Below, one piece after another: positions 20,174 through 33,597 of a DNA stretch of 64,000 bases. The notes beneath the pieces are model-generated. The model searched no databases. It was not told the DNA's origin and was given only the letters and a program-made list of their open reading frames with translations. Location of the stretch: NCBI RefSeq assembly GCF_009905375.1, contig NC_133652.1, positions 117,851,471 through 117,915,470 of the forward strand, written 5' to 3'. The position numbers were made by a program, and so were the translations under genes. The stretch comes from Apium graveolens (lineage: Eukaryota; Streptophyta; Magnoliopsida; Apiales; Apiaceae). Position 1 is the stretch's first letter; the number at the start of each line of letters is the position of its first letter.

Positions 20174-23100
20174 TGTAACACCCCCAAATCTGGGGTCGGG
20201 GATTCGGGTTATCACGAGTTCCGTTTCCCTTATCAATACTTAATCTTAACAGTCAACCAACTACTGAGTACTGTGACCCCACAATATACACACACACACC
20301 ACAAGTTATAGTCTCATAGATGAATACCAAAAGTAACACAAGTTATTTTATTCCACAGTTATAAACCGTTACACCTTAAAAGGGTTTCTGAATAAATTTA
20401 CATTTCTTTGCCATTATTACAATTCATATAGATACATAAGTCTGGTACATCAGAAGTTGAAAGCCTAGCCTATTGGTAATTTCTACCTCATCTACAACGG
20501 CATCAACGCTTCCAGAAAACTACGGAACGTTTCCTAACCGCTTGCGAATTGGAAGCTTGGTCCTGTTCATCTTTTCTATTTGTTGTTGTGTGATGAAAGA
20601 AGAAAGCAAGGGTGAGCAACAAGCCCACCGAAATAATATATATAATAATTAACAATATATGAGCATTCTCATAGTTTTATGAAAGTCTTGGTCAAAAGAA
20701 ATGAACCAAGTTTGACCTCTTAATGCGACGAAGTCACAAAATATTCAGTATATATACTTATATACTTTTCAAAATCTTTGAAATCCTCTGCCATGTATAA
20801 TATACACAGAGTTCCAGTTTATAACTGTATAAAATATCGTTGCAAGGTGATCTCATATATCTAACCTTGTCTCAACGTTTTTCTGAAAATCTTTGTCATG
20901 CATAAGATAATCATTTACTAGATATGAGTTGAAAGGATGAAGTTACAAGATACTCCAATATACTTATATCCTTTCCGAATACTACTTGAACTACCACCGT
21001 TCAAGGTATAAATAGTTCATCACATATATGAAGCTACAAGGCATAACTTGTATATAATCAATCTTTGAAATATCATTCAAAAGAAATGAAGTTACGAGAT
21101 ACTTCATTTGATGGAAACGTCATTTTGAAAACTCAACCCTGCCAACACTCAACAATCGCCCAGCCGTAGCCTTTCTATTGAAGTGCTCTGGGTAGTGTTG
21201 CAGAAATATCCAACTGGATGATAAACTCATTACGGGAGTTTGCCGCGCCAGAAAGACCACTTACGATGATCAGTCGCAGTAATACAACCCCACCATTTTC
21301 TACATGTAGAGGAGAACCTGTTAGATTTACTTGTCAACTGAACACTGGACTCCTAAGGAATGGACCGTCTTAGCGGAACTTCCAGGCCATTTGGGCCAAT
21401 ATAATAAGGCTAGGCCGGCGCCACTCGACCACTTACGCCACTCCTAGTTTAGATGAAATCCATGACTCTGAAACGTAAAGCTTGTCCCCCCTTTCCCCAA
21501 GTAGAAACTTGTTGATACGGCTCCACCAAGAAGTCGTATCTAGTTGGAAAGGAAAACTCACCGATATTTCACAGGCGGTGCCTGTTAATGGATTAACTTG
21601 TTCTAAGAATTTTACTTCCCGAGTGTTGGGTAAGTAATCAAAAACTCTTTTATCAAAACAGCAACCTTGTTGCGAATATAAATCACACCACAGAGCCGGA
21701 TCCCTCAGGTTTTGAGCGAGTATTTAAATCCCCTTCGAAAGGAGGATCTTAAATATAAAAATGAGTTTTGGGATCCGCCCTAACCTTTAAAAATCATTTT
21801 GAAGACTCGAAAACATTTTTAAGAATGTTTGGAGTAATGCTGATTTAATAAAATAAATCAATCCCAATATATTAAAAAATATCTAAATATTATTATTTAA
21901 ATAATATTCCCATAAAGAATAATCTTTATAAAAATAATTGAAGTAGAAGTTTTAAAACTCATACTTGAAATGAATAATAAATAACCAAAGATATACTTAT
22001 ACGAAAGTACGATCTTTATTTGAATAATCGAAAATAAGTTTGATTATCGAAACATTATTCTTTAATAAAATAAAGAATATTATTTAATAAAATAAGCGGA
22101 GTCATAAGTCCTCGAATGAATATTCAAAACAATATTCATTAAATAAAATAAGCGGAGTCATAAGTCCTCGAATGAATATTCAAAATAATATTCATTAAGT
22201 GAAATAAAGTTATCGAGTAAACCTTATTCGAATAATAGTTTTGAAAACTATTTATATATATAAATATATATATATATATATAATATACTCGGGAACATCG
22301 TCTCCCGGTTTAGAAAATATGTTCACCTTTGGGTCCCCTATACTAAGAGTATACGCAACTATTGCTTATCTCTAGCATGGGTATTATGCAACTTATAAGC
22401 AATTGAATCAAAAATTAGATATCAAGATTACGAAATAGGCATGCATATATATCATATCAAATGCTCCAATATATCGCAAGATTTGCTAATAACAATCATG
22501 CACTTATCACAAGATAATGCATATACATATATTTGCATCACAACAACAGTATAACGGGTAGAAAACTTGCCTGAGTGTTCCCGGATAGACTTAAGCTTAG
22601 AGTGGGTCCGATAATCTATGAACAATAACATATGTCGTAATTAAACCCCGGTCACTTAAGAAACTAGACTTTAACCAATTAGAGCCCTAACGTTCGCTTT
22701 CGCGCTTAACGATTCACTTAAGTCGCTCAAGTACCCTCAGCTCCACCATTTTTAATAAATTAACCATTAAGAATTTTAAAGCGATTCTTTCGCGAGTACC
22801 TTGCCAACTGCCTAATACACTTAACATAATTGTTTCATACCCCAATTAGTCATTTAAAGTCCTTAACCAAGGTTTCAAAGTAAGGCTAGGGGTAATGGTT
22901 CGGTCGCGAAACGCCGTTACTTAAAACGGTTGTTTCTCCTAAACCGTACATCGGATTCAAATGAACCACATATCAAAACGAAGCTCGTAACATGAACTAT
23001 CTAATCATGGCAATGGTCAAAACCTAACATTGAGTTCACGGGTCCTAATGTTAAGAACAAAAACAGTCTAGGGTAATCAGACATTACGACGGCTATGTTT

Positions 23101-24349
23101 ACGTGATTACCAATTTTTATTCTACTCAGGCAATAACCACAATTCATTCATACAACCAAAATCCATACATATCATACTACAACAGCCCCAACACCTCAAG
23201 TTCTCCAATTTATATTATTCTCAAACATGAATTAAAATTATACTTAAGTTCATTAATCAATAATCCAAGAATTACAACTCCAACTCATTACAAAACCAAC
23301 CACACTCTAAGTCTACAAGAATCATGCTTCTCATGAACCATAATACTCATATTAAGCTCTTAACATCCATTAACAAAGCTAGGTTAAGAGATTATACCTT
23401 CCTTGTGAGTGGGAGTAACTAATTAGCTTGAAATCACCCTTGAATGTCCTTACCCAAGCTTAACCTAAACAAAAACTCAAGAACAAAATGTTAAGTTCTT
23501 GAAAAACACTATTCACCCTCTTCTTCCATGAATTTTAGGAAGATATTGTGAAGGAAATTGAAGCTCAAACTTATAGGATAGCTATATCTATGCATAAGGA
23601 GTCTTAGATAATTACCTCACTAATTAACAAGGCTTGGATCTTGGATTTTGGATTTTTCCTCTTTGAAAAAGAAGAAAAGCCGAGAGCTTTCTTGAAGAAT
23701 GAAGTCAACTTTGTGTTTTTTGGTGAAATGAATTGTTTTGGCTTGGTTGATGTTGTTTTGTTTTGATTTATTACTTTTAACCATGGTAACTTTTGCATGG
23801 CCAAGAATCAACCAACAACACACTTCCTTTTTGTCATGCTTATGTCACCTTGTTATGTCATCCTCCCACACTTGTCCTCTTCTTATTGGTTTGATGACAT
23901 CATCCTCACTAACCTCTTTGATTAGCTTCCAATTACTTGGCTAATGACCGCTGATCTGTTATACGGTTTGCTTAACTTTTGTTTTCGTTTATCGTTTGAG
24001 GGATCATACCCGGGATCTTATTACTTGGGTTTCCTTAACCTTTCTCAATACATTATATTCCTTTTATGATCCTCTCTTATAATCCTTGAATTTAAATCCT
24101 TTTTATCATGTTACCTTATACACAATTCTTTCGGTATCTGGTGGATTTCCGGGAAAAATCAAAGTGTTCGAATTTGGATTCTGACGATCTTTACATACAC
24201 TTATATATCATATAGAGTACTAATAAGATCTCAGATTAACAATAAAAGAACCCCTACATAGTGTGGTATGAAAAGTTTTCTTATTTAGCATAATCAGCAA
24301 AACACTATTCATAAGGGTTTCAAAAATTCCAAAAATTGGGGTTATTACA
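20174..24349 (-). repeat. E3 3' LTR (left copy), 4,176 bp
   Basis: On + it begins TGTAACACCCCCAAATC and ends GGGGTTATTACA. It is almost collinear with 29939-33592 except for about 555 bp (roughly 21235-21790) absent from the right copy. That block includes GC-rich sequence around 21240-21770. An AT microsatellite lies at 22250-22282. Two near-duplicate units (ATAAGCGGAGTCATAAGTC) stand at 22098 and 22148. Short frames at 23103-23336 and 23604-23823 recur in the other LTR simply because the LTR is repeated. I do not call them genes. Confidence 0.92.
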
Positions 24350-24350
24350 G

Positions 24351-24362
24351 TCTCCCCTCCTT
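24351..24362 (-). other. Polypurine tract of E3
   Basis: AAGGAGGGGAGA on the minus strand, one base before the 3' LTR, is the expected plus-strand primer site. Confidence 0.8.
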
Positions 24363-24389
24363 AAAAGGATTCCGTCCCGGAATCAGATA

Positions 24390-25090
24390 GAAAACAAATG
24401 GGGGTACTTTTCTAGCATTGCGCCTTCTAACTCTCAAGTCAATTTTCCCACATTGTGGTTCTGCCACAACACAACACCCTGACTAGCACGATAACCTTTT
24501 TCCTAAGCACTTGTTCCTTTTCAATCTATAATCCTTCCTGGTTACTCCATACATGTTACGTTTGGTTGCATGTCTATGCGCTCATATGCCCCTATTTGTC
24601 TGGCATCCGAATTACACTTCCTTAACATTAATACGTGGAACACGTTATGAACTTGCTACATGTTCGGGGGTAGGGATAGCTCATATGCTAACTTACCAAT
24701 ACGTCTTAATACCTCAAAGGGTCCAACAATTCGTGGGCTTAGCTTTCCTTTCCTTCCGAACCTCATCCATCCTTTCCAAGGGATACCTTTAACATTACTA
24801 GGTCCCCTATTTCCTATTCTTTGTCCTTTCGTGTCAAATCAACATACTTTTTATGTCCATCTTGGGCTACTACCAGCCATCCTCCGATTAGATCTATTAT
24901 ATCCTTGGTCCTTTGGACCACTACTGGTCTGAGCATCTTGCGCTCTATAACATCATCCTATCATAAGGGAGATCGACATTGTCTTCCCTCAAGGATCTCA
25001 TAAGGCGATATCTCAATACTGACATATGATCTATTGTCGTAAGAAAACTCAATCCGTGTTAAGTGACCATTTCAAATTCTTTCAAGTCTA
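24390..25090 (-). pseudogene. E3 integrase C-terminus and chromodomain region
   Basis: On the minus strand the pieces read, in order: the integrase core end (EFSYDNRSYVSIEISPYEIL, about 25065-25005); a basic segment with TKDIIDLIGGWLVVAQDG (about 24910-24850); the block GRKGKLSPRIVGPFEVLRRI (24750-24690) with KLAYELSLPP and VHNVFHVL; and a decayed chromodomain-like tail to about 24400. Stops and frameshifts separate the pieces. These motifs are diagnostic of chromovirus integrases, whose chromodomain guides insertion into heterochromatin. Confidence 0.75.
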
Positions 25091-26559
25091 TTGCACAGAC
25101 TCTCATCATAGCTTCTAGCATTATAGCTTTTGCTTCTCAATACCCATTCTTTTCCAGTGCGTAGTCATTACTATCTTCCGTACATAATACTATACTGGTT
25201 ACACTTTTGCTCGTTAGCATTCTATAACCTTTTAATAACCACGTCAACCTTAGTATCACGAACGTGTTAGAATCAGAATACCACCGTACTGATACTACTT
25301 CCTTTCTAGCTGCTTCTATCTTCGAAAGCTTGATCCATCATATAGAAATAAAGGAATTTATTGAGAGATCACTATGATCATGAACACTTGTTATATCGCA
25401 TAGTTAGTACAGAAGGTGGCCATCCTTTAGTACTTGACAAGCAATTAAACAATAGATGGTATCCTACTAGGCTTCTATCACACAGATAGATAGTCATTCG
25501 ACAATACCTCCCCTTCTGGAAGGGTTGTTCTTCTCAGTTTATATGAAATGAAAAGGAGAGAAAAGAACGAATTGAAGAGAATTGTATATATATAAAAAAT
25601 ACTGCCACAAAATATCTGGCTTGGAATCTACCTCTGAACTATAGAGGTTTGTCATAGGAGAACAAATCATATACGTATATATATCAACATCAAGTATTAT
25701 CGCATCGCATTTCACATGCTTAATTATTTTTGCTATTCCGTCCATCATTCTATGGACCCATGCTCTTCCTCGAGCTTATACACAATCACCTTTGAAACTC
25801 CCTCGACATCGAAAATCGAATCTAGGATCTCATTCTATACATCATCGTTACTAGAATTCTATGCTTGCATCGCAACCTTCGTCGTATAGTCATACGACCC
25901 TCTATTGATAAGGAGGAATAAATATTCAATAGGTAAATAATCTACTTAATTAGTATATTCAATGATAACTTATACATCACCACGACCCGATTAGTGGTAC
26001 TCAATCTCAACATTCATTACAATACAACTCTCACAGTTGTCATTGTCTCATTATTCATAGACTCATTGGCGCATTACTATGGTCCACCACTGACCTACTG
26101 TAGTCATTCGCTTTCCATGAAGTCTTAATAGCTAACCATACGGAGTCCATACATATCGTATCGAATTCTTCTAAGGAGGTAACATGATCACCGTTCATGA
26201 TTCATGAAGAACACTCCTGATCCTGACGTACATTCATGACATGAAGCAGATAAAATGCAGAAGAGTTTTAATGAAAGCAACGATAGTAGGTTAATACCAT
26301 TCTTAATCATATGTCTATATTAGGAGACATGAAGCTCAAAGGTTCATTTAGTCCTTTTTGAAACATGGTTCTGGCTTATTCTCAAGATAGTTCCTTCTAA
26401 GATAGATAGCCCGCTCATGGCGATTACACGAATTAAACCTTTACCAAAATACTATTACGGTTGGGTATTGCACAGTCATCAGAAGGATTGTCAATCTTCC
26501 AAACCATAATACAACCTTCACGGATTCAACCATTATCACTGGATTCCTCTGGCACGAGC
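25091..26559 (-). other. E3 internal region, no clear domain
   Basis: By position this should hold integrase core sequence, but frequent stops in all frames prevent a firm call. I see no ORF or conserved motif that I can name. Confidence 0.4.
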
Positions 26560-26745
26560 GCCTATAATTGCTCTTTTGCACTTAGAGTGTCAGCCACCTC
26601 TTTGGCCTTTCCTGATAGTAAAATTTCCTTACAATCTATGTCGTTTGAACAATCTCCAACTAAATTTTCTACCTCATTTCCAATCACTGCTTGTGTGAAG
26701 ATGTTTTCCTTAAAATCTGATGAGTAAAAAAAATACCACCATTTT
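26560..26745 (-). pseudogene. E3 RNase H end, copy B
   Basis: A minus-strand frame beginning EKWWYFFYSSDFK and ending DIDCKEILLSGKAKEVADTL matches, with substitutions, the chromovirus RNase H/integrase junction. The same junction occurs again at about 28975-29150 (copy A). An intact element would have only one. Confidence 0.55.
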
Positions 26746-28660
26746 TCCATAAGTTATTGCCTCAGTCTTTAGAGGTTAATCATTGTCACGACTGACTCTC
26801 GATCGTACTTAGGACGTCTCTTATCTTGGGTCCTTCTTGTTTTCACCATTCTTGACCTTCGTTGGTTTCAATCTATACTCTCTCATGGTTTAACATGTGC
26901 CCCACTTGGCATTATTTTTATTACGTCATATTTCCTTTATCAAAATTTCTATTCTTGAGAATTTTGAATATTACCTTTCTCCTTGTAAAACCTCTAAGGT
27001 TATCCTTGAATCGTTCCTCCTGTATTCCCTAGATACAGGGCATATCAAAATACCCTTTACTAATACTAGAACCATTATCTATATACTTCTGAAAAATTTC
27101 TCCACTGATCCTTAAAGGTTGTTGTTACCTTAATCCTTTCCAATTCATACTGTCAAAACTCATACTATCCCTATTAAGGGTGAAATGCCAACCTTTATGC
27201 ATTCCCCTAGGATTCATTTTAAGTTACCGATGTTTTATCCTTAATTCCACCTTTAACAAGGTACATGCATCCTTCCATGGATAAATCAAGTCATATATCC
27301 CTGATAAGGGTATCTTATTCAATCATTCCCACCTCGATAGTATATGCCTAATTTCACAATAACATCTGTATTCAAAATGAGGTCAATCAATATGGCCTCC
27401 AAAAGATAAGAAAGGTTATCCGCTTTTCTTGCCTGATTCAGTAATGATAACAGGGATGTTCTAGAAGATGTTGGTCGTGTTCAACGTGAACCTTTTAGTT
27501 CTAACTACTCATTTACCTCTTTTATTTATCTCAACAGTCATCTTAATGTTGGGATATCTTTCATACCTGGCGTCTCCCTTTCTGGGTATCATGCCCCCGG
27601 TCTTACACTTCACATTCTTGAAGGTCACTTCCTTCATCCAATTTTCCTAATTTCTTACTTTCTTGTCTCCTCAGTCCATCCGTGTTTCCTTATTAATCAA
27701 TCGATCTATCTCAAATTTTCATCGAATACTGTCAACTTCAAGGAAATTAACTTTACGTATCGCTTACGCCTTCAAACCTTGAATTTATCTCATGATCAGT
27801 CACCATCGCGCTGATGATGACACAAATCTCTATATTTATTGCAAGGGTTTCTTAGGGTTTCCCATACCTAACTCCCTTATCACTTCTCAACTCTATTTCC
27901 TTTATATCCCTTCATACTCCTTCCCTTTTCAGTCTTTTATTTTCGTTTCCATTACAACCATTACATGAACCAACACAATATAAGCATTGATTTCAAACAT
28001 CCCGTCATTCTGGATTCGTGCCCCCAGAACGAATCTTGACAACTTTTACAACTTAGATTCACAATTCATCATACTCGTCAGCTTCTATTCTGGCTCTAAA
28101 GCTTTTACACTACCTCCATAACCTTGGGAAGTACTTTCCCAAAAACAATTGTATGAACTTTAATCAGTTTATTATAACCTCTGGCTCCGTACCTTTCTTG
28201 GCCTTTCACCAACGGGTGGCCTCTCTCTTAGGAAGGTAAGTGACAAAAATAGTCTTTTGTGCTTCATCAATCATTTAGAATATAAAATCATTCCTCTATT
28301 TCCTTTAGCCAGGCTCTTGCCTCGGCTAGGTCAGCTTGTTCCTTGGAACTCTGAGAGCTTAGCGACTTAAAGGTCCTGAAAGAATTTCCCTCCACAATGT
28401 TTCCACAGGGTGGTGCTTGGGAATAAAATTATAATTTTTTGTTTAGGCAGGTCCATGAATTTCCCCATAGGAGTACCGTCCTGGTTCTCCCTATCTTGCT
28501 CGACTTCTGTTTTCTCAGTATGAAATGTTTTCTCATCCTCCCCATAATCGGGGTCATCCTACATGTTTTAAATCCTCATTTTCCACTTCATTATATTATG
28601 GGTTCCTTCTATCTTGATGGCGTCCTCCCTGACTATCACCTTCAGGGTTTGCCCTAAATC
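26746..28660 (-). pseudogene. E3 scrambled pol/gag fragments
   Basis: Weak minus-strand fragments: an RT-like stretch near 27150-27300, a patch resembling the start of an RT (RIKHR...LKMNPRGMHKGWHF), and a gag-like segment near 28240-28350 (LAEARAWLKEIEE, then EAQKTIFVTYLPKREAT). Gag-like sequence downstream of an integrase fragment is out of order, so rearrangement or a nested degenerate relative is likely. Confidence 0.4.
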
Positions 28661-29450
28661 TTATTCCTCGAACTATGACTTTCATCTAAGATCCAGTCCT
28701 TAAGCTCTTGAACATTTGGAACCCATCTGTAGGGATACCTCATTATTCCCTCATCATCTTTCTAGGTATTAATCCCATCTCCGGTCATTGGTTCTCTGCC
28801 TCTATTCATCACTTTTTCTTGGCACAATATGATCTTCTCCAATAATTCGGGCTGTATTGCAATCTCAAACAGCTTTTCGGTACCGGCTCCGGTTACCTTC
28901 ACTTCTATTTCCATTGTCTCAAAATCTCTTATCAACTCTCCCCAAAGACATTTTCATCTTGAGTCTCTCCTTTATACTAAGGGCATTAGCCACCGTTTTG
29001 GCTTTCCCTGGATAATAAAGAATCTCATAATCATAATCCTTGATTAGCTCTAACCACCTCCTCTGGCGCATGTTGAGCTCTTCCTGCGTGAAAATGTACT
29101 AGAGCATTTATGGCTTATGAAAATCTCGCACTTCTCTCCATACAAGTAGTGCCTCAAATCTTTAGGGCAAAACTATTGCCATGAGCCCAAGCTCATGGGT
29201 GGGGATATCGAATTTTATATTCCCTTAATTATCTTGACGCGCACGCGATTACCTTGTTGTGCTGTATAAGAAGCACCCTAATTCCTTATGCGAAGCGTCA
29301 CTACACATCACAAAATCTCCTTTTCCATCCGGCAACGCCATCATAGGGGACGTCACCAACCTTTGCTTCAGTTCTTAAAAGTTGTTCTCGCATTTCTCTG
29401 TCCATTCGAACTTCTCAGTCTTACGAGTAAACCACGTTAAAGGGGCTACT
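28661..29450 (-). pseudogene. E3 RNase H (copy A) and integrase N-terminal linker
   Basis: On the minus strand: LPDGKGDFVMCSDASHKELG (about 29350-29290), then CASRQLREYKIRYPTHELGL with frameshifts, [16 protein letters not shown] (about 29075-29025), and VPNVQELKDWILDE (about 28725-28685). These are the Ty3/Gypsy RNase H and the start of integrase. Only about 500 bp separates this copy from the PBS, so most of gag, protease and RT that should precede it is missing. Confidence 0.7.
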
Positions 29451-29922
29451 ATGTTTACAAACTTGAACGAACCTCCAGTAGTGACCGGCCAATCCTACCT
29501 TTGGTAGTTTCCCTAACCATGGTCATCAATTCCTCACTGGTCCTTTATTCATTCTTGTCAGGATCCTCCACGGGATCCTCCCTAGCAACAATCCCTTCTA
29601 GGACAACATCCTCAACCGCTACATCCTCAATATGAACATCATTCGGTCCTGCATTAGGACGCTCTATCCGATCCATAATCCGATCTCCAATTAGTAATAA
29701 AACCTCATCGCGCTTTCGCTTCTCAACCTCAGGGTTCGGAGTCCCGCTACCATATACGATAACGAACTACGCTTCTATCACGATATTTATAAGGGTTCCC
29801 ATAAGGGTTTTAACTGTCAGTACTACGTTAGGTAGTCCGACTATGAACTTGGCAAGAGTTCTTATTTTCTTAGTGAACTAATTATCTTAACGTCACATCA
29901 TCTCTGAGGTTTATAACGCTTA

Positions 29923-29934
29923 GCTCTGATACCA
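29923..29934 (-). other. Primer binding site of E3
   Basis: TGGTATCAGAGC on the minus strand, four bases inside the right LTR. It is complementary to initiator tRNA-Met and shows that the right LTR is the 5' LTR. Confidence 0.92.
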
Positions 29935-29938
29935 TTTC

Positions 29939-31465
29939 TGTAACACCCCCAAATCCGGGGTCGGGGATTCGGGTTGTCACGAGTTCCGTTTCCCTTATCA
30001 ATACTTAATCTTAACAGTCAACCAACTACTGAGTACTGTGACCCCACAATATACACACACACACCACAAGTTATAGTCTCGGAGATGAATACCAAAAGTA
30101 ACATAAGTTATTTTATTCCACAGTTATAAACCGTTACACCTTAAAAGGGTTTCTGAATAAATTTACATTTATTTGCCATTATTACAATTCATATAGATAC
30201 ATAAGTCTGGTATATCAGAAGTTGAAAGCCTAGCCTATTGGTAATTTCTACCTCAGCTACAACGGCATCAACGCTTCCAGAAAACTGCGGAACGTTTCCT
30301 AACCGCTTGCGAATTGGAAGCTTGGTCTTGTTCATCTTTTCTATCTATTGTTGTGTGATGAAAGAAGAGAGCAAGGGTGAGCAACAAGCCCACCAAAATA
30401 ATATATATAATAATTAACAATATATGACCATTCTCATAGTTTCATCAAAGTCTTGGTCAAAAGAAATGAACCAAGTTTGCCCTCTTAATGCGACGAAGTC
30501 GCAAAATATTCAGTATATATACTTATATACTTTTCAAAATCTTTGAAATCCTCTGCCATGTATAATATACACTGAGTTCCAGTTTATAACTGTATAAAAT
30601 ATCGTTGCAAGGTGATCTCATATATCTAACCTTGTCTCAACATTTTTCTGAAAATCTTTGTCATGCAAAAGATAATCATTTACTAGATATAAGTTGAAAA
30701 GATGAAGTTACAAGATACTCCAATATACTTATATCCTTTCCGAATACTACTTGAACTACCACCGTTCAAGGTATAAATAGTTCATCACATATATGAAGCT
30801 ACAAGGCATAACTTGTATATAATCAATCTTTGAAATATCATTCAAAAGAAATGAAGTTACGAGATACTTCATTTGATGGAAACATCATTTTAAAAACTCG
30901 ACCCTGCCAACACTCAACAATCGCCCAGCCGTAGCCTTTCTATTGAAGTGCTCTGGGTAGTGTTGCAGAAATATCCAACTGGATGATGAACTCATTATGG
31001 GACATCATTTTGAAGACTCAAAAACATTTTTAAGAATTATTGGAGTAATGCTGATTTAATAAAATAAATCAGTCCCAATATATTAGAAAATATCTGAATA
31101 TTATTATTTAAATAATATTCCCATAAAGAATAATCTTTATAAAAATAATTGAAGTAGAAGTTTTAAAACTCATACTTGAAATGAATAATAAATAACCAAA
31201 GATATACTTATACGAAAGTACGATCTTTATTTGAATAATCGAAAATAAGTTTGATTATCGAAACATTATTCTTTAATAAAATAAAGAATATTATTTAGTA
31301 AAATAAGCGGAGTCACAAGTCCTCGAATGAATATTCAAAAAAATATTCATTAAATAAAATAAGCGGAGTCATAAGTCCTCGAATGAATATATTCAAAATA
31401 ATATTCATTAAGTGAAATAAAGTTATCGAGTAAACCTTATTCGAATAATAGTTTTGAAAACTATT

Positions 31466-31497
<32 letters not shown>

Positions 31498-33592
31498 ATA
31501 TACTCGGGAACATCGTCTCCCGGTTTAGAAAATATGTTCACCTTTGGGTCCCCTATACTAAGGGTATACGCAACTATTGTTTATCTCTAGCATAGGTATT
31601 ATGCAACTTATAAGCAATTGAATCAACAATTAGATATCAAGATTACGAAACAGGCATGCATATATATCATATCAAATGCTCCAATATATCGCAAGATTTG
31701 CTAATAACAATCATGCACTTATCACAAGATAATGCATATACATATATTTGCATCACAACAACAGTATAACGGGTAAAAAACTTGCCTGAGTGTTCCCGGA
31801 TAGACTTAAGCTTAGAGTGGGTCCGATAACCTATGAACAACAACATAAGTCGTAATTAAACCCCGGTCACTTAAGAAACTAGACTTTAACCAATTAGAGC
31901 CCTAACGTTCGCTTTCGCGCTTAACGATTCACTTAAGTCGCTCGAGTACCCTCGGCTCCACCATTTTTAATAAATTAACCATTAAGAATTTTAAAGCGAT
32001 TCTTTCGCGAGTACCTTGCCAACTGCCTAATACACTTAACATAATTGTTTCATACCCCAATTAGTCATTTAAAGTCCTTAACCAAGGTTTCAAAGTAAGG
32101 CGAGGGGTAATGGTTTGGTCGCGAAACGCCGTTACTTAAAACGGTCGTTTCTCCTAAACCGTACATCGGATTCAAATGAACCACATATCAAAACGAAGCT
32201 CATAATATGAACTATCTAATCATGGCAATGGTCAAAACCTAACATTGAGTTCACGGGTCCTAATGTTAAGAACAAAAACAGTCTAGGGTAATCAGACATT
32301 ACGACGGCTATGTTTACGTGATTACCAATTTTTATTCTACTCAGGCAATAACCACAATTCATTCATACAACCAAAATCCATACATATCATACTACAACAG
32401 CCCCAACACCTCAAGTTCTCCAATTTATATTATTCTCAAACATGAATTAAAATTATACTTAAGTTCATTAATCAATAATCCAAGAATTACAACTCCAACT
32501 CATTACAAAACCAACCACACTCTAAGTCTACAAGAATCATGCTTCTCATGAACCATAATACTCATATTAAGCTCTTAACATCCATTAACAAAGCTAGGTT
32601 AAGAGATTATACCTTCCTTGTGAGTGGGAGTAACTAATTAGCTTGAAATCACCCTTGAATGTCCTTACCCAAGCTTAACCTAAACAAAAACTCAAGAACA
32701 AAATGTTAAGTTCTTGAAAAACACTATTCACCCTCTTCTTCCATGAATTTTAGGAAGATATTGTGAAGGAAATTGAAGCTCAAACTTATAGGATAGCTAT
32801 ATCTATGCATAAGGAGTCTTAGATAATTACCTCACTAATTAACAAGGCTTGGATCTTGGATTTTGGATTTTTCCTCTTTGAAAAAGAAGAAAAGCCGAGA
32901 GCTTTCTTGAAGAATGAAGTCAACTTTGTGTTTTTTGGTGAAATGAATTGTTTTGGCTTGGTTGATGTTGTTTTGTTTTGATTTATTACTTTTAACCATG
33001 GTAACTTTTGCATGGCCAAGAATCAACCAACAACACACTTCCTTTTTGTCATGCTTATGTCACCTTGTTATGTCATCCTCCCACACTTGTCCTCTTCTTA
33101 TTGGTTTGATGACATCATCCTCACTAACCTCTTTGATTAGCTTCTAATTACTTGGCTAATGACCGCTGATCTGTTATACGGTTCGCTTAACTTTCGTTTT
33201 CGTTTATCGTTTGAGGGATCATACATGGGATCTTATTACTTGGGTTTCCTTAACCTTTCTCAATACATTATATTCCTTTTATGATCCTCTCTTATAATCC
33301 TTGAATTTAAATCCTTGAATTTAAATCCTTGAATTTAAATCCTTTTTATCCTGTTACCTTATACTCAATTCTTTCGGTATCTGGTGGATTTCCGGGAAAA
33401 ATCAAAGTGTTCGAATTTGGATTCTAACGATCTTTACATACACTTATATATCATATAGAGTACTAATAAGATCTCAGAATAACAATAAAAGAACCCCTAC
33501 ATAGTGTGGTATGAAAAGTTTTCTTATTCAGCATAATCAGCAAAACACTATTCATAAGGGTTTCAAAAATTCCAAAAATTGGGGTTATTACA
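29939..33592 (-). repeat. E3 5' LTR (right copy), 3,654 bp
   Basis: The copy of 20174-24349, with a deletion joining CTCATTATGGG to ACATCATTTTG at about 31000, and a local expansion at about 33298-33340 where a 14-bp unit (CCTTGAATTTAAAT) occurs three times instead of once. The AT microsatellite at 31465-31500 also differs in length. Confidence 0.92.
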
Positions 33593-33597
33593 GGTGT

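Larger units (their letters stand above)
20174..33592 (-). mobile_element. E3: Ty3/Gypsy chromovirus (Tekay/Del-like), degenerate
   Basis: Orientation is set by the PBS (29923-29934, minus) beside the right LTR and a purine tract (24351-24362, minus) beside the left LTR. LTRs are 4,176 bp (left) and 3,654 bp (right); the 5.6-kb internal region has no long ORF. Recognisable minus-strand fragments of RNase H, integrase and a chromodomain-bearing tail, riddled with stops, give the Ty3/Gypsy chromovirus call. Long LTRs suit Tekay/Del. The 5-bp TSD is perfect, so internal decay contrasts with clean ends. Confidence 0.85.

Noticed and set aside
23103..23336. 77-codon frame repeated identically at 32318-32551, a possible conserved small gene
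   Set aside because: Both copies lie at the same offset in the two E3 LTRs, so identity follows from LTR duplication. No protein family is recognised.
23604..23823. Minus-strand frames of 66-67 codons, repeated at 32819-33038
   Set aside because: The same explanation applies: LTR sequence present twice. Low-complexity Lys/Ser composition and two overlapping frames argue against a gene.
24553..25003. Plus-strand frames of 60-90 codons in E3
   Set aside because: They are antisense to the E3 integrase tail, whose minus-strand motifs are recognisable.
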